Source of the DNA: Thermoproteus sp.
Lineage (GTDB): Archaea; Thermoproteota; Thermoprotei; Thermoproteales; Thermoproteaceae
DNA length: 64,000 nucleotides
Reading direction: 5' to 3'
Assembly: GCA_038893495.1 (NCBI GenBank)
Contig: JAWARJ010000001.1
Coordinates: 1,539,824 to 1,603,823, forward strand
This document shows, in pieces, positions 1-7,650 of this stretch. The position numbers were made by a program, and so were the translations under genes. Each line of letters opens with the position of its first letter. Positions within the stretch are counted from its first letter, which is position 1. The notes under the pieces were generated by a model, which saw only the letters and a list, made by a program, of their open reading frames with translations, was not told the origin of the DNA and did not search any database.

Positions 1-69
1 CTCGACAAGGAGATGTGTACCGACAGAAAAGAGGTGAGACTCGTGAGGTATTCCCACCTAAAGAACTAG
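1..69 (+). CDS. C-terminal end of an unidentified protein (partial)
   Basis: An open frame enters from the left edge and ends at TAG 67-69, giving 22 residues that are charged and basic (ends in HLKN). It stops four bases into the convergent DUF998 gene, the tail-to-tail packing seen elsewhere in the window. Too short to assign to a family; it could also be chance reading through non-coding DNA. Confidence 0.3.
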   Translation, partial: LDKEMCTDRKEVRLVRYSHLKN

Positions 70-632
70 CCCCATTTTACCGCTAGATATATCCCGTATA
101 TAGCCGCATATATCAATATGGGATAGGCCACAGGCCTTTCGACTATGGGGGGCTCGCCCAATGCTATATACGCCACGAGCGAGACGAGAGACAAGACCCC
201 CATAACCACTCCCAACAGCCTCAAGGGCTTTGGCGCGGCCGTGTATACCCCAAGGAAAGCCACGGCGAGTCCGCCGAATAGGAACGCGATGAGTGCGGAT
301 ATCGTGTGGAGGCCCATTGGCGAGCCCTCTGGGAACAAACCCACCCCCAGGGCGCCTATACCGGAAAGAGCCAGTAGGGCGGTGCACAGCGTCCTCCTAT
401 TTGTGATCTTGCCGATGCCGTACGATGACGCCAGGACCAATATGCCCAACACAACGGCCGAGGTGTTGAATATAGTCGACACTAGGGGGCCGGCGAGGGC
501 TCGATTGCCCAAATCGCTTATGTAGTTCCTCCATATGTTATAGCCGGGGTAGAGCCACTGCGCTATTTGGACGGCCGCGATGAACTGTAGAGCCGCTATG
601 GCCAGGATCAGGCCGTAAAGTCTTGCCGACAT
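66..632 (-). CDS. DUF998 family membrane protein
   Basis: 188 residues with about six hydrophobic segments. The N-terminal part carries the DUF998 pattern: a first helix, then a YNIWRNYISDLGN segment near residues 30-42, then a helix, and a FPEGSPMGLHTISA loop near 100-113 that matches the conserved loop with a His before a helix. The family is membrane-integral and its function is unknown. The start at 632 is followed upstream by a T-rich stretch (about 635-660) that can serve as promoter. It is separate from the next gene (permease ends at 658). Family assignment is fairly firm; no substrate can be given. Confidence 0.75.
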   Translation of the reverse strand: MSARLYGLILAIAALQFIAAVQIAQWLYPGYNIWRNYISDLGNRALAGPLVSTIFNTSAVVLGILVLASSYGIGKITNRRTLCTALLALSGIGALGVGLFPEGSPMGLHTISALIAFLFGGLAVAFLGVYTAAPKPLRLLGVVMGVLSLVSLVAYIALGEPPIVERPVAYPILIYAAIYGIYLAVKWG

Positions 633-657
633 AAAAATAGGGAGATGCGTTTTTTAT

Positions 658-2064
658 TTAACAGTAGCGACAAATAGTTTCTCTTATAGTGCTCAACTTA
701 TTCTTTAAGATAGTAAATTCTAATATCAATACGGCTATTATGGAGGCCGAGAAGAGGTAGAGCATAATTGGGGCCAAGATGGAGTAGTAGAATGTTGTGG
801 CGAGCAACGCGGCTCCCAACACCGCCACTATCTTGCCTCCTACAGGCGCTATCTTGAAGGCCGAGGCGGCTAAAATCACTAGGGAGGCTACATAATATAG
901 GGAGTCTAGGGCATAGGCGTACTCCATGGCGTTATATGTGAGGGATATGGGCTCCGTATAGCCGCTGAAATATGAGGCCAAATAGGCCCCGATGGCGGTG
1001 AGCGCGGCGAGAGCCGTGCTCAAATAGAGCGCCTTGGCCGGCGCCTTGAACCTATTGGTCTCGGCGTAGGCCCCCGGCATTAATCCGTCGCGGGCCATGC
1101 CGTAGATCATCCTGGCCGTGGCGTTGAGCGTCGCGAGGTAACAACTATACACGCTCACTATCACCGCCGCCGCGAAGAGCGCCTCGACGACGGGGCCTAG
1201 GTAGCTCCCGATCAGGCCGAATATGGGGTTGACGCCCGACTGGGCTTGATTCACGTAGTTGTTTATGGCAGACTGCGAGTAGCCCAAATCGGCAACTATG
1301 GAGTAGGTCACGGCGACATATAGAAGGCCCATGGCGAGCGTCGCCAAGAGCGTGCCTACAGGCACGTCGCGGCGGGGGCTCGACGTCTCCTCCGCTATTT
1401 GTGTGGACACCTCGAACCCCATGAAGTAAGTAATGGAGAAGAGCAGGCCGCCGGACAGCGCCGCGAGGACGGGCAGAAGGCCCTGCGCGAAGGTCCCTTG
1501 GGGCGTAAAGGGCAGAAGCGAAAGCCTCCCCCAATTGGTATATATGCTAAGTCCCACGAAGGCCACCAATATGGCTATCTCCGCGCTGGTCAGCACGACC
1601 TCTGTCTTTATGCTGGGCCTAATGCCCAATACGGCAGGCACTAAGGCCAGTACCATAGGTATGGGCACTAGGTATATGGGATTTATGGCAATTCCCGTGA
1701 GCGCCATTACGCTCTGGGCCGCGAGGTAGCCGAAGGCGATAGCCACAGAGCCGAGACCCAACGTGGCGCTGTAGAACAGCGTATATACCACCCCGTTGAG
1801 GAAGCCCACCTTAGAGCCCAGGGAGTTGGTCGCATAGGCGTAAAAACTAGCGGCGTGGGGGTACCTCTTGGCCAGGAGGAAAATAGAATAAACTATCGCC
1901 ATAACTCCAAGCGTAGTTAACAGCATGGCGAGAGGCGACGCGGCGGCGGCATACTGCATTATATACGCCGCGCCGCCGGCGATGCTGTAGGCCGGAGCTT
2001 GCCCCGCCAGGGAGTTGTATATGGCGCCCCTCAGGCTGGTGGCCCTCCTTTCGAGCTCGCCCAT
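658..2064 (-). CDS. APC-superfamily amino acid permease
   Basis: 468 residues, about 12 transmembrane segments, the usual size for amino acid-polyamine-organocation permeases. The first helix region contains unwound glycine-rich stretches (AYSIAGGAAYIMQYAAA, residues 25-41) and helix 6 contains FMGFEVSTQIAEET near 214-227, the conserved APC loop with an acidic cluster followed by a basic SPRRDVP segment. It should import amino acids or related amines across the cytoplasmic membrane by ion coupling. The gene lies 21 bases after the stop-proximal side of the unknown gene at 2086-2682 on the same strand and may be cotranscribed with it. Substrate cannot be read from the sequence. Confidence 0.85.
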   Translation of the reverse strand: MGELERRATSLRGAIYNSLAGQAPAYSIAGGAAYIMQYAAAASPLAMLLTTLGVMAIVYSIFLLAKRYPHAASFYAYATNSLGSKVGFLNGVVYTLFYSATLGLGSVAIAFGYLAAQSVMALTGIAINPIYLVPIPMVLALVPAVLGIRPSIKTEVVLTSAEIAILVAFVGLSIYTNWGRLSLLPFTPQGTFAQGLLPVLAALSGGLLFSITYFMGFEVSTQIAEETSSPRRDVPVGTLLATLAMGLLYVAVTYSIVADLGYSQSAINNYVNQAQSGVNPIFGLIGSYLGPVVEALFAAAVIVSVYSCYLATLNATARMIYGMARDGLMPGAYAETNRFKAPAKALYLSTALAALTAIGAYLASYFSGYTEPISLTYNAMEYAYALDSLYYVASLVILAASAFKIAPVGGKIVAVLGAALLATTFYYSILAPIMLYLFSASIIAVLILEFTILKNKLSTIRETICRYC

Positions 2065-2085
2065 GGCGCCTCGCGCAGACCTAAA

Positions 2086-2682
2086 TTAATCCCTTATTGA
2101 ACGTTCAATCTGTTTTATCCTCTCAACGAGAGACAAGACAGCCGGTACGTCCTCCCTCTTGGCGACTATATATATTTCGTTGTCACGCCTCAAGACGTGT
2201 TCTGGAAATATCCCGGCGGCCCTCATGAGCATAACCAGAGCCGTCACCGCGCCCACAGGGGCCCTCTTGGGGAAGACCACCTTTACGAGACCCATATCGG
2301 CCTCGCCGCGGCCTAGAAGCCTAGAGGGCGCCAGCACCTCTATCTTCGACCCATCGCTGACCGCTATAAACGGCTCCTTAGATGCCTTCAAGGCGTTGAG
2401 GTCGACAGAGGCGTCCTCGACGACCGCCATGCCGCTGTAGGTGGAGACTTCAACCTTGCCGAAGCCCTCCATGCCTTCAAGCAACCTCGCCTCAGCTCTA
2501 TCCCTAAGCCTCTCTAGCGCCTTCACTATAGTCGGAATTTTGACATCTCTGCCCACCATGGCGTCGACGAGCGGCTTCACGGCACGCGCCAACGCTGACA
2601 TATTGGCGAGGCCAGTAGAGAGGAGAAGAGAATAGATGGGGCTTTCCCTCACCACTGCTCTCACCGCCTCTTGTATTTTCAT
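2086..2682 (-). CDS. Conserved hypothetical protein, possibly a ligand-sensing regulator
   Basis: 198 residues, not recognised with confidence. The first 75 residues are helical with basic patches; residues 80-130 form alternating strands (VSTYSGMAVVEDASVDLNAL, then FIAVSDGSKIEVLAPS); the last 60 residues (VFPKRAPVGAVTALVMLMRAAGI, then EIYIVAKREDVPAVLSLVERI) look like an ACT-type alpha-beta fold. This layout resembles archaeal proteins with a helical N terminus and a C-terminal amino acid-binding ACT-like domain. It sits just upstream of the amino acid permease on the same strand, so a role in sensing the transported compound is a possible inference only. Promoter: the A/T-rich 2685-2760 region. 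Confidence 0.55.
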   Translation of the reverse strand: MKIQEAVRAVVRESPIYSLLLSTGLANMSALARAVKPLVDAMVGRDVKIPTIVKALERLRDRAEARLLEGMEGFGKVEVSTYSGMAVVEDASVDLNALKASKEPFIAVSDGSKIEVLAPSRLLGRGEADMGLVKVVFPKRAPVGAVTALVMLMRAAGIFPEHVLRRDNEIYIVAKREDVPAVLSLVERIKQIERSIRD

Positions 2683-2785
2683 AAATTCATGTTTATTTCT
2701 GTAATATTTATATTTTTATTTTAATTAGATATATTTAATTTTTTAAAATAAAATAGAAGCTAATAAGAGCTTTTGCGTTATTCAC

Positions 2786-2801
2786 TGTCATAAATATGAC
2801 A
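2786..2801. promoter_or_regulatory. 16-bp inverted repeat beside the TauE promoter
   Basis: TGTCATA-AA-TATGACA is a perfect inverted repeat with 7-bp arms. It sits directly upstream of a TATA element (AAATTTATATTT, 2803-2814), which itself is about 25 bases before the ATG at 2834. A dyad at this place relative to BRE/TATA is where archaeal activators or repressors bind. The regulator is unknown. Confidence 0.55.
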
Positions 2802-2833
2802 AAAAATTTATATTTTTGAAATATCTGAGGGCC

Positions 2834-3661
2834 ATGGACTTAGGGCTGGCCCAATACATCCTCGCCGCGGTTTCTGGCGTGTTGGTGGGATTCTCCTTGG
2901 GCCTAATCGGTGGGGGAGGCTCTATCTTGGCGGTCCCCCTCTTCCTATATTTCGTGGGGCTCTCGGCGCTTCCCAACTCGGCGCATCTCGCCATAGGCAC
3001 CACGGCGCTAGCCGTCGGCATAAACGCCTACATAAACTCCTATATGCACTTCAGGAGGAGGAACATCGCGCCGAGAGTCGGCGCTGTATTTGCGGCTGTG
3101 GGCCTCGTGGGGTCCCTCATTGGGGCGTACCTCGGCCACATAACTCCCGGCGCCTCCCTGCTGACCTATTTCGCCATAGCCATGATAGTATTGGGCGTAT
3201 ATGTGGCGGCGAGGCGGGAGCCCGCCAGGACTGGCTCCGCCGAGGAGTCGGGCAGGCTGGCCGAGGCTGTGCGTAAATGCCCCAGGCTCACGCCGTCTGT
3301 TCTGGCCAAAGTAGGCGCTACGGGCTTCGTGGTGGGCCTCCTCAGCGGCTATTTCGGCATTGGGGGCGGCTTCTTGATAGTGCCCGCCCTGATGTTCTCG
3401 ACGGGCCTCTGCATAACTAGGGCCATCGGGACGAGCCTCTTGAGTGTGGGCACCTTTGGCGTGGCGGCAGGGGCCGAGTATTGGTACTACGGCGACGTGT
3501 TGCCCCTCATATCGGTGCTCTACGTGTTGGGCGGCGTGGGTGGAGGCTACTTGGGGACCAGTCTCGCGGTTAAGGCCCCGAAAGACAAGTTGAGGGTCGC
3601 CTACGGGGCCATCATAGTGGCGGTGGGCATATACATGTTGTACAGGATAGCGGCGCGTTAG
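2834..3661 (+). CDS. TauE/SafE (sulfite exporter) family permease
   Basis: 275 residues, eight predicted helices arranged as two halves. Each half begins with the family signature: GFSLGLIGGGGSILAVPLF in the first half and GLLSGYFGIGGGFLIVPAL in the second, joined by a charged cytosolic loop (near residues 130-155). TauE/SafE proteins move sulfur oxyanions or organosulfonates across the membrane. An in-frame TTG at 2816 would add six residues, but the TATA box at 2803-2814 is too close to it and fits a leaderless mRNA starting at the ATG at 2834. The stop overlaps the convergent vapC stop by four bases. Substrate unproven; sulfur compounds are likely for this kind of organism. Confidence 0.85.
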   Translation: MDLGLAQYILAAVSGVLVGFSLGLIGGGGSILAVPLFLYFVGLSALPNSAHLAIGTTALAVGINAYINSYMHFRRRNIAPRVGAVFAAVGLVGSLIGAYLGHITPGASLLTYFAIAMIVLGVYVAARREPARTGSAEESGRLAEAVRKCPRLTPSVLAKVGATGFVVGLLSGYFGIGGGFLIVPALMFSTGLCITRAIGTSLLSVGTFGVAAGAEYWYYGDVLPLISVLYVLGGVGGGYLGTSLAVKAPKDKLRVAYGAIIVAVGIYMLYRIAAR

Positions 3662-4089
3662 GTCCCGCGCGGCTTTACTACGTCGGCGTATTTGAGGACG
3701 TTGACCCCATAGCTCCTAATTAGGTCTTTCGCCTTATGTATCTCGGAGTCCTCGGTTACTAGATCCTCGCCTCTGGCGGCGGCCGTGGCCGCAATGACGG
3801 CGTCGATGTAGTCGAGCCTACGGGAGAGCTCCGCGGCGATCTCCACAACTTCCTTCTCGTAGAAGGGCACCACGTCGAACGTCGAGAAGACCGCGCGTAT
3901 CGCCCTCACGACCCGTTGGGCGGGCACGCCGAGTTTAGCCGCCTTGGCCTGTAGCTCCAACACGGAGGCCAAACTGACGCCGAGGTCCCCCAGCCTCAAA
4001 TCGGTCTTGCCCTCCACGATGGCCTTCAGGAGGTCCCGCTTGACCTCTACGCCGGCCAGCGGCAGTATGTACGTTGTGTCGATAATCAC
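3658..4089 (-). CDS. vapC: VapC-type PIN-domain ribonuclease toxin
   Basis: 143 residues, the normal PIN length. The first PIN acid is in MIIDTTYILPL (Asp3), a central acid is in the ASVLELQAK helix, and the C-terminal pair is in DYIDAVIAATAAARGEDLVTED, with the typical D-x-x-I-A-A and TxD elements. PIN toxins cut RNA (often tRNA or rRNA) with Mg ions. It follows vapB with an ATGA overlap, the standard antitoxin-then-toxin order, so the two proteins are translationally coupled. All catalytic acids are present, so it should be active. The natural target is unknown. Confidence 0.87.
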   Translation of the reverse strand: MIIDTTYILPLAGVEVKRDLLKAIVEGKTDLRLGDLGVSLASVLELQAKAAKLGVPAQRVVRAIRAVFSTFDVVPFYEKEVVEIAAELSRRLDYIDAVIAATAAARGEDLVTEDSEIHKAKDLIRSYGVNVLKYADVVKPRGT

Positions 4090-4325
4090 CCTTCCAACGC
4101 CCGCGAAAGCGATCTGCGGTCCCTATAGAACTCCTCCTCGTCTATAGACGCGTACTTCTCGCCGTACAGCAAAGAGAGAAACTCCCCCTCGGCCAAGAGC
4201 CCCCTCCTCAACAGCTCGTTCACCACTCTGGACATCGCCTTAGTGGTCCCGAAGCGTTTGACGCTCTCCCTCACCACCGCGTCGTATACATCATCATCAA
4301 GGATTATGGTTGTACGCTTAGGCAT
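4086..4325 (-). CDS. vapB: VapB-type ribbon-helix-helix antitoxin
   Basis: 79 residues starting at the ATG at 4325 (MPKRTTIIL). The first strand KRTTIILDDDVYDAVVRES is the RHH DNA-binding ribbon and first helix, then a second helix (TKAMSRVVNELLRRGL), then an acidic C-terminal tail (YASIDEEEFYRDRRS) that would wrap the PIN toxin. A longer open frame reaching 4430 is rejected because its first 35 residues are basic and cysteine-containing without RHH character. The gene sits just downstream of the RNase P RNA. RHH antitoxins usually repress their own promoter; no clear operator was identified. Confidence 0.85.
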   Translation of the reverse strand: MPKRTTIILDDDVYDAVVRESVKRFGTTKAMSRVVNELLRRGLLAEGEFLSLLYGEKYASIDEEEFYRDRRSLSRALEG

Positions 4326-4456
4326 ATACCCATATACCCACATGAATTTAAATTTCAAACAGCGCCCTCCACGCGACCTCGGGCCGTCAGGTCTCGTGAG
4401 ACTACGCATATCCGGCCGGTAAGGCCTCACCCAGGTGGGCTTAAGAGGCGACGGCT

Positions 4457-4669
4457 AAAGGGGGCGCCGCATACCCCCGCTTCTGTTAGGGTATCGATCT
4501 GACCCCCTACCCGGGCCTCGCCGCGGCCTCATCGGCCCTGCTTGGGGGCCGCGCCCCCGGCTGGTTTTTACCCCCGCCTTTCGGCGGCCCGCCGGGAGCC
4601 TCCGCGGGCGGTGCGGGAGGTTCCAGAGGGCGGCCGTCTCCGAGCCGCCCCCGTCCCCTCGGCGCCCCC
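4457..4669 (-). ncRNA. rnpB: RNase P RNA, reduced (type T-like) form
   Basis: Read on the minus strand, the ends pair perfectly as P1: GGGGGCGCCG (4669-4660) with CGGCGCCCCC (4469-4460), followed by a short T run (4459-4457) as terminator. The universal core is present: CR-I as GGAACCUCCCGC (4624-4613) and CR-V as ACAGAAGCGGGGGUAU (about 4486-4471). They form helix P4 with the diagnostic bulged U (ACC-U-CCCGC with GCGGGGGU). A P3 hairpin (GGGGGCGGC to GCCGCCCUC) lies between P1 and P4. Total length is about 213 nt, and only about 125 nt lie between the P4 strands, so the specificity domain is strongly reduced. This is the minimal form described from Pyrobaculum, Caldivirga and Vulcanisaeta. 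Confidence 0.93.
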
Positions 4670-4683
4670 AATTACGTTATACG

Positions 4684-4697
4684 GATATTTATTTTTG
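4684..4697 (-). promoter_or_regulatory. TATA box of the RNase P RNA
   Basis: On the minus strand CAAAAATAAATATC lies about 22-25 bases upstream of the first paired base of P1 (4669). That is the normal crenarchaeal TATA to start distance, so the mature 5' end is probably the transcription start or very close to it. Confidence 0.65.
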
Positions 4698-4768
4698 CCA
4701 TGGGGAACTTTGAGCTAGGGCTGACGGTGTACTCGGCCAGGCGGCCTCTTGACGGCGTGTAGAAGCCC

Positions 4769-5257
4769 TTAGGAGCCCCGGCGGCCCATCTCGGCGGTCA
4801 GCTTCTCCTCAAGGCGTCCCACTAGGCGCTCGATGTGGGCTCGAGCGGCTTGGTCGTCAGGTATTTTGCTGAGCATGCCTGTGGGGTCGGGGCCGTTGTA
4901 CTGGTACTCGTATATTATCAACGCGAGCGCCGTCAGTTCGACGACTTCGGGCTCTTTTTCGCGGAGGGCCTCTGCGATTTTGGCCAACATAGAGGTGGGT
5001 ACGACGGCCAGTATCCACTCCCTACGCGGGACGCTCGCGCCGCCCCCCAGCGCCTTATAGCCTTCGATCCGGAACAGGTCGTGGTGTTTTATGGACAGAT
5101 ACGAGAGGTACGCCCTCCACGCTTGAAAGGCCTTTCCCGCGGCGTTCCTCAAGAGACCAGCTTGGAGGAACTTCTTGGCGAGCTCTGCCTCCACGGCGCT
5201 CTCCCTCAGCCTAGCCTCAGCGATCTCGCCCAACGGCAACTTCGCTATACGCCTCAC
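4769..5257 (-). CDS. PaREP1 family protein
   Basis: 162 residues. The segment AELAKKFLQAGLLRNAAGKAFQAWRAYLSYL (split near residues 28-58) with the following helices matches the PaREP1 family first defined in Pyrobaculum aerophilum, a HEPN-like helical domain family expanded in Thermoproteales. The C terminus is a basic-acidic helix (RAHIERLVGRLEEKL). PaREP1 members often occur in many diverged copies and as single genes; their molecular role is not established, though the HEPN-like fold suggests RNA or nucleotide contact. No RNase-type R-x4-6-H motif was seen. The gene stands between the RNase P promoter and a decayed region. Confidence 0.8.
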   Translation of the reverse strand: MRRIAKLPLGEIAEARLRESAVEAELAKKFLQAGLLRNAAGKAFQAWRAYLSYLSIKHHDLFRIEGYKALGGGASVPRREWILAVVPTSMLAKIAEALREKEPEVVELTALALIIYEYQYNGPDPTGMLSKIPDDQAARAHIERLVGRLEEKLTAEMGRRGS

Positions 5258-5453
5258 GGCCGTATCTGTAGTTCTTCTAAAAGACTTTCGGCTCTACGCC
5301 GATTTCGGCCTCTTAACCGCATACGTCGCGGCCGCCGCAACAGGCCGCGTCGCGACGAGGCAGTCCCCTCGCTGAGGTCTCAAGCTCGGCCTTGCCGGTC
5401 GGTACTCCCTGAGGGGACAACCCTCCGGCCAGACATACAGGGCGCCGCGCCGG
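5258..5453. other. Non-coding gap upstream of PaREP1 gene
   Basis: Roughly 200 bases with short scrambled frames only. No promoter, RNA or repeat could be supported. It borders the decayed nucleotidyltransferase remnant. Confidence 0.4.
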
Positions 5454-5863
5454 TTAGGCCCGGCCGCCTAACCTCTTCACCTTCTCCTTAAGCTCCTCAA
5501 GTTTTTCGCCCACCCCCTCGCGGAATGCCCTGTCGTATAGATAACTCCAGTCTAAGACGCCCATTGAGCCGCCAAAACGGCCGCCGCCCTCTCACAGTCG
5601 GCGGGGGAGCCCCGAAATACGCAAGCATTTAGGCTAGACACTATGGAGTCCTCCGGCGACTGGACGTAGACGCTACCGCCGCAGACAACTAGCTCCTTCA
5701 CCCGTCCCGCATATGTGTAGCCCACTAGGTCCAGAAACAGGGCGCCGGGCCCCTCATACGCTCTAGAGACGCGGCGCCACCCATGTAGCTCGGCCAGCTC
5801 CCGAAAGATGCGGTCCGCCTCTTCAGCTCTTCGTTGAGCGCCGCCAGGAAGCCCGGGGCGGGA
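5454..5863 (-). pseudogene. Decayed nucleotidyltransferase-like gene (C-terminal remnant)
   Basis: Minus-strand translation gives a coherent protein end in two frames. Upstream frame: EEADRIFRELAELHGW, then LFLDLVGYTYAGRVKELVVCGG, then VYVQSPEDSIVSSLNACVFRG and ADCERAAAVLAA; it hits a stop near 5565. One base out of register the reading continues as MGVLDWSYLYDRAFREGVGEKLEEL and ends at TAA 5456-5454. Segments such as V.SPED.I..L and LDW.YL...A match the C-terminal half of AbiEii/DUF6036-type nucleotidyltransferases. The catalytic N-terminal half with its GS and DxD motifs is missing. So at least one frameshift and a large deletion are present. Family call is inference from pattern. Confidence 0.55.
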
Positions 5864-6097
5864 CTACAGGAGCTCATCCACTACGTATACTCCGCCCGCC
5901 GCCCTGGCCCTATACCGCGCGTGCCTCCTCCAGTCCCTAATGGTGAAAACGTCTCTGGAGAGCCACACCACGTTGTCCCCCATCCGCATCGCCATTACGA
6001 TTATCTTTTCGAGCCTCTCCTCGGCGACCTCCTTGGGGAACCTCCTAATCACACAGGAGAGGGAGGGAATACCTATATGTCTAACGCCGGACGCCAC
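5864..6097 (-). CDS. Small hypothetical protein next to nucleotidyltransferase remnant
   Basis: 77 residues, mixed alpha-beta, with RRFPKEVAEERLEKIIVMAMRMGDNVVWLS in its centre and an Arg-rich segment (RDWRRHARYRARAA). Not recognised. It starts 33 bases from the divergent MFS gene and ends exactly at the edge of the nucleotidyltransferase remnant, so it may be an intact small partner gene or an N-terminal piece of the same decayed locus. Base composition is similar to the surroundings. Confidence 0.45.
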   Translation of the reverse strand: MASGVRHIGIPSLSCVIRRFPKEVAEERLEKIIVMAMRMGDNVVWLSRDVFTIRDWRRHARYRARAAGGVYVVDELL

Positions 6098-6129
6098 TAA
6101 GGCTTAAAAACGAGGCGCGGAGGGCGCCT

Positions 6130-7287
6130 ATGGCGGGCGGGACGTGGAGGCTTGTGGCCCTCATAGCGGCCTTGACTATAGCGGCCAGATCCGTCAACTA
6201 TATGGTGCAGAGCACCATGCCGCTTCTGGCTAGGGAGCTCGGCTTCGGGCCTGCCGCGATAGGCCTCCTGGCGGCGGCCATGGCGTCGGGCCAGCTTGTC
6301 GGGAGCTCCCTTCTGAATGTCGCGTTGGGCCCAGAGCATAGGCGGCTGGCGTTTCTAGGGGCGGCCGCGTCGATGCCCCTCCTCCTTTTGTCCCTCAGCC
6401 TGTCCGGAGCGGACGCCCTCTGGCCTCTGGCGTTCCTCTCCGGCCTGGCCTTCGGCGTGGTAATGCCCAACTTGATCAATCTGGCCTCGCTTAGGCGCGA
6501 AGACGCGGAGAGGCTGTTGGCGGTGTACTCGCTCTCCCTAAGCGTGAGCCTAGTGGTCGGTCCCGCATACGAGTCCGCCGTCTTGGCCCAATACGACTAT
6601 AGAGACGTCTTTCTGTTCTTCCTGCCCCTAGCGGTAATCCTCGCCGCACTTTCCGCCAGAACTGCGGTGCCGGGAGGCGGACCCGGCGGCGGCCTCGGCG
6701 CGGCCTATAAGGCCGCTTTGACCTCCCGCGGGCTCGCCGTCGCCGTCTCCGCGATCACAGCATACAACGTGCCCTTCATGGCGCTCGTCAACTACTTGCC
6801 CATATACGCCGGCGAGGAGCTCGGCTTGGTCAGATCGGCGGCCTACTCCCTATTCCTTCCGTTCTTTGCGGCTTCGATGGCCACCCGGCTCTATATGTCC
6901 ATAAGGCCGGTCCGCGACGTGGTGAGGGCGTTCTCGGCGTCGGTCGCGCTGACCCTAGTGGGACTCGCCCTGCTCGCGGCCTCTAGGACCTACTGGCTAT
7001 TGGCCCTTTCCGTCGTCCTGCTCGGCGTCCCCCACGGGAGCGTATATACCCTCTCCATCATATCGATAGCCAGGACCACACGGCTGGAGTTGAGGAACTC
7101 TGTCAACTCCCTATTTTCCTCGTATCTGGTCCTGTTGGGCGCTGCGGCGCCGCCGATGCTGGGCCTAGCGGCTGAGGCTTGGGGCTACGGCGCTATGTGG
7201 CTCGCCTCCCTCGTGCCCTCCGCCGCGTCAGCCGGGGCGTTCCTGGCCCTCTCCGCGAGGTCGAAGGAGTTGAGGGGACTTACTTAA
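6130..7287 (+). CDS. Major facilitator superfamily transporter
   Basis: 385 residues, 12 predicted helices in two halves. N-terminal helix LVALIAALTIAARSVNYMVQ is followed by MPLLARELGFGPAAIGLLAA, the common MFS helix 1-2 pattern, and the loop after helix 2 has GPEHRR in place of the canonical G-x3-D-x2-GRR. An alanine- and leucine-rich C-terminal half ends in a short basic tail. Size and layout fit drug or metabolite exporters of the MFS. The stop overlaps the convergent small membrane gene by eight bases. The transported compound cannot be inferred. Confidence 0.82.
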   Translation: MAGGTWRLVALIAALTIAARSVNYMVQSTMPLLARELGFGPAAIGLLAAAMASGQLVGSSLLNVALGPEHRRLAFLGAAASMPLLLLSLSLSGADALWPLAFLSGLAFGVVMPNLINLASLRREDAERLLAVYSLSLSVSLVVGPAYESAVLAQYDYRDVFLFFLPLAVILAALSARTAVPGGGPGGGLGAAYKAALTSRGLAVAVSAITAYNVPFMALVNYLPIYAGEELGLVRSAAYSLFLPFFAASMATRLYMSIRPVRDVVRAFSASVALTLVGLALLAASRTYWLLALSVVLLGVPHGSVYTLSIISIARTTRLELRNSVNSLFSSYLVLLGAAAPPMLGLAAEAWGYGAMWLASLVPSAASAGAFLALSARSKELRGLT

Positions 7288-7567
7288 TCAAGAGACCTAT
7301 TATGAGGCCTATTATGAAGGTCAACGACGAATAGGGCACCATCGACTTGAGGACGCCTAACTTCTCGGCGGCTTGATACGCCGTATACCCGAGGCTCTGT
7401 ATTATGCTCATCGCCGTGGAGGGCGAAATGTAGCCCACCGCCACGGCCAGCAACAATATGGCGAGAAGCACCAGTGCCACGCCTATAAGTCTCCTTATGA
7501 GTATGCCTATGAGTAGCCCAAAGATAAACGGCACGACCAACGCGAGTACTTCAGTTATCGAGATCAT
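7280..7567 (-). CDS. Small hydrophobic membrane protein
   Basis: 95 residues, almost all hydrophobic: one helix pair at residues 8-45 (LVVPFIFGLLIGILIRRLIGVALVLLAILL), a polar stretch with SPSTAMSIIQSLGYTAYQAA near 50-68, and a C-terminal helix containing FIIGLIIGLLIK. The G-L-L-I-G-I-L-I-R and IGLIIGLLIK ends resemble each other, a possible internal repeat. It looks like FUN14-type or other small archaeal inner-membrane proteins, but this is not secure. It starts 84 bases from the divergent YkgJ-like gene. Confidence 0.6.
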   Translation of the reverse strand: MISITEVLALVVPFIFGLLIGILIRRLIGVALVLLAILLLAVAVGYISPSTAMSIIQSLGYTAYQAAEKLGVLKSMVPYSSLTFIIGLIIGLLIK

Positions 7568-7650
7568 ATCTATGGCTCCGGGCCGCCTTTTAAAGGTTTT
7601 GCGGGAGCACGGCTGTAAAGCTTTTAAGGGCCTCTCGCTTTACATTCTTC

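Noticed and set aside
4457-4669. First considered SRP RNA because of GC-rich stems
   Set aside because: The SRP helix 8 motif (GGAAGGGAGCAGC-type) is missing; P1 and CR-I/CR-V match RNase P RNA instead.
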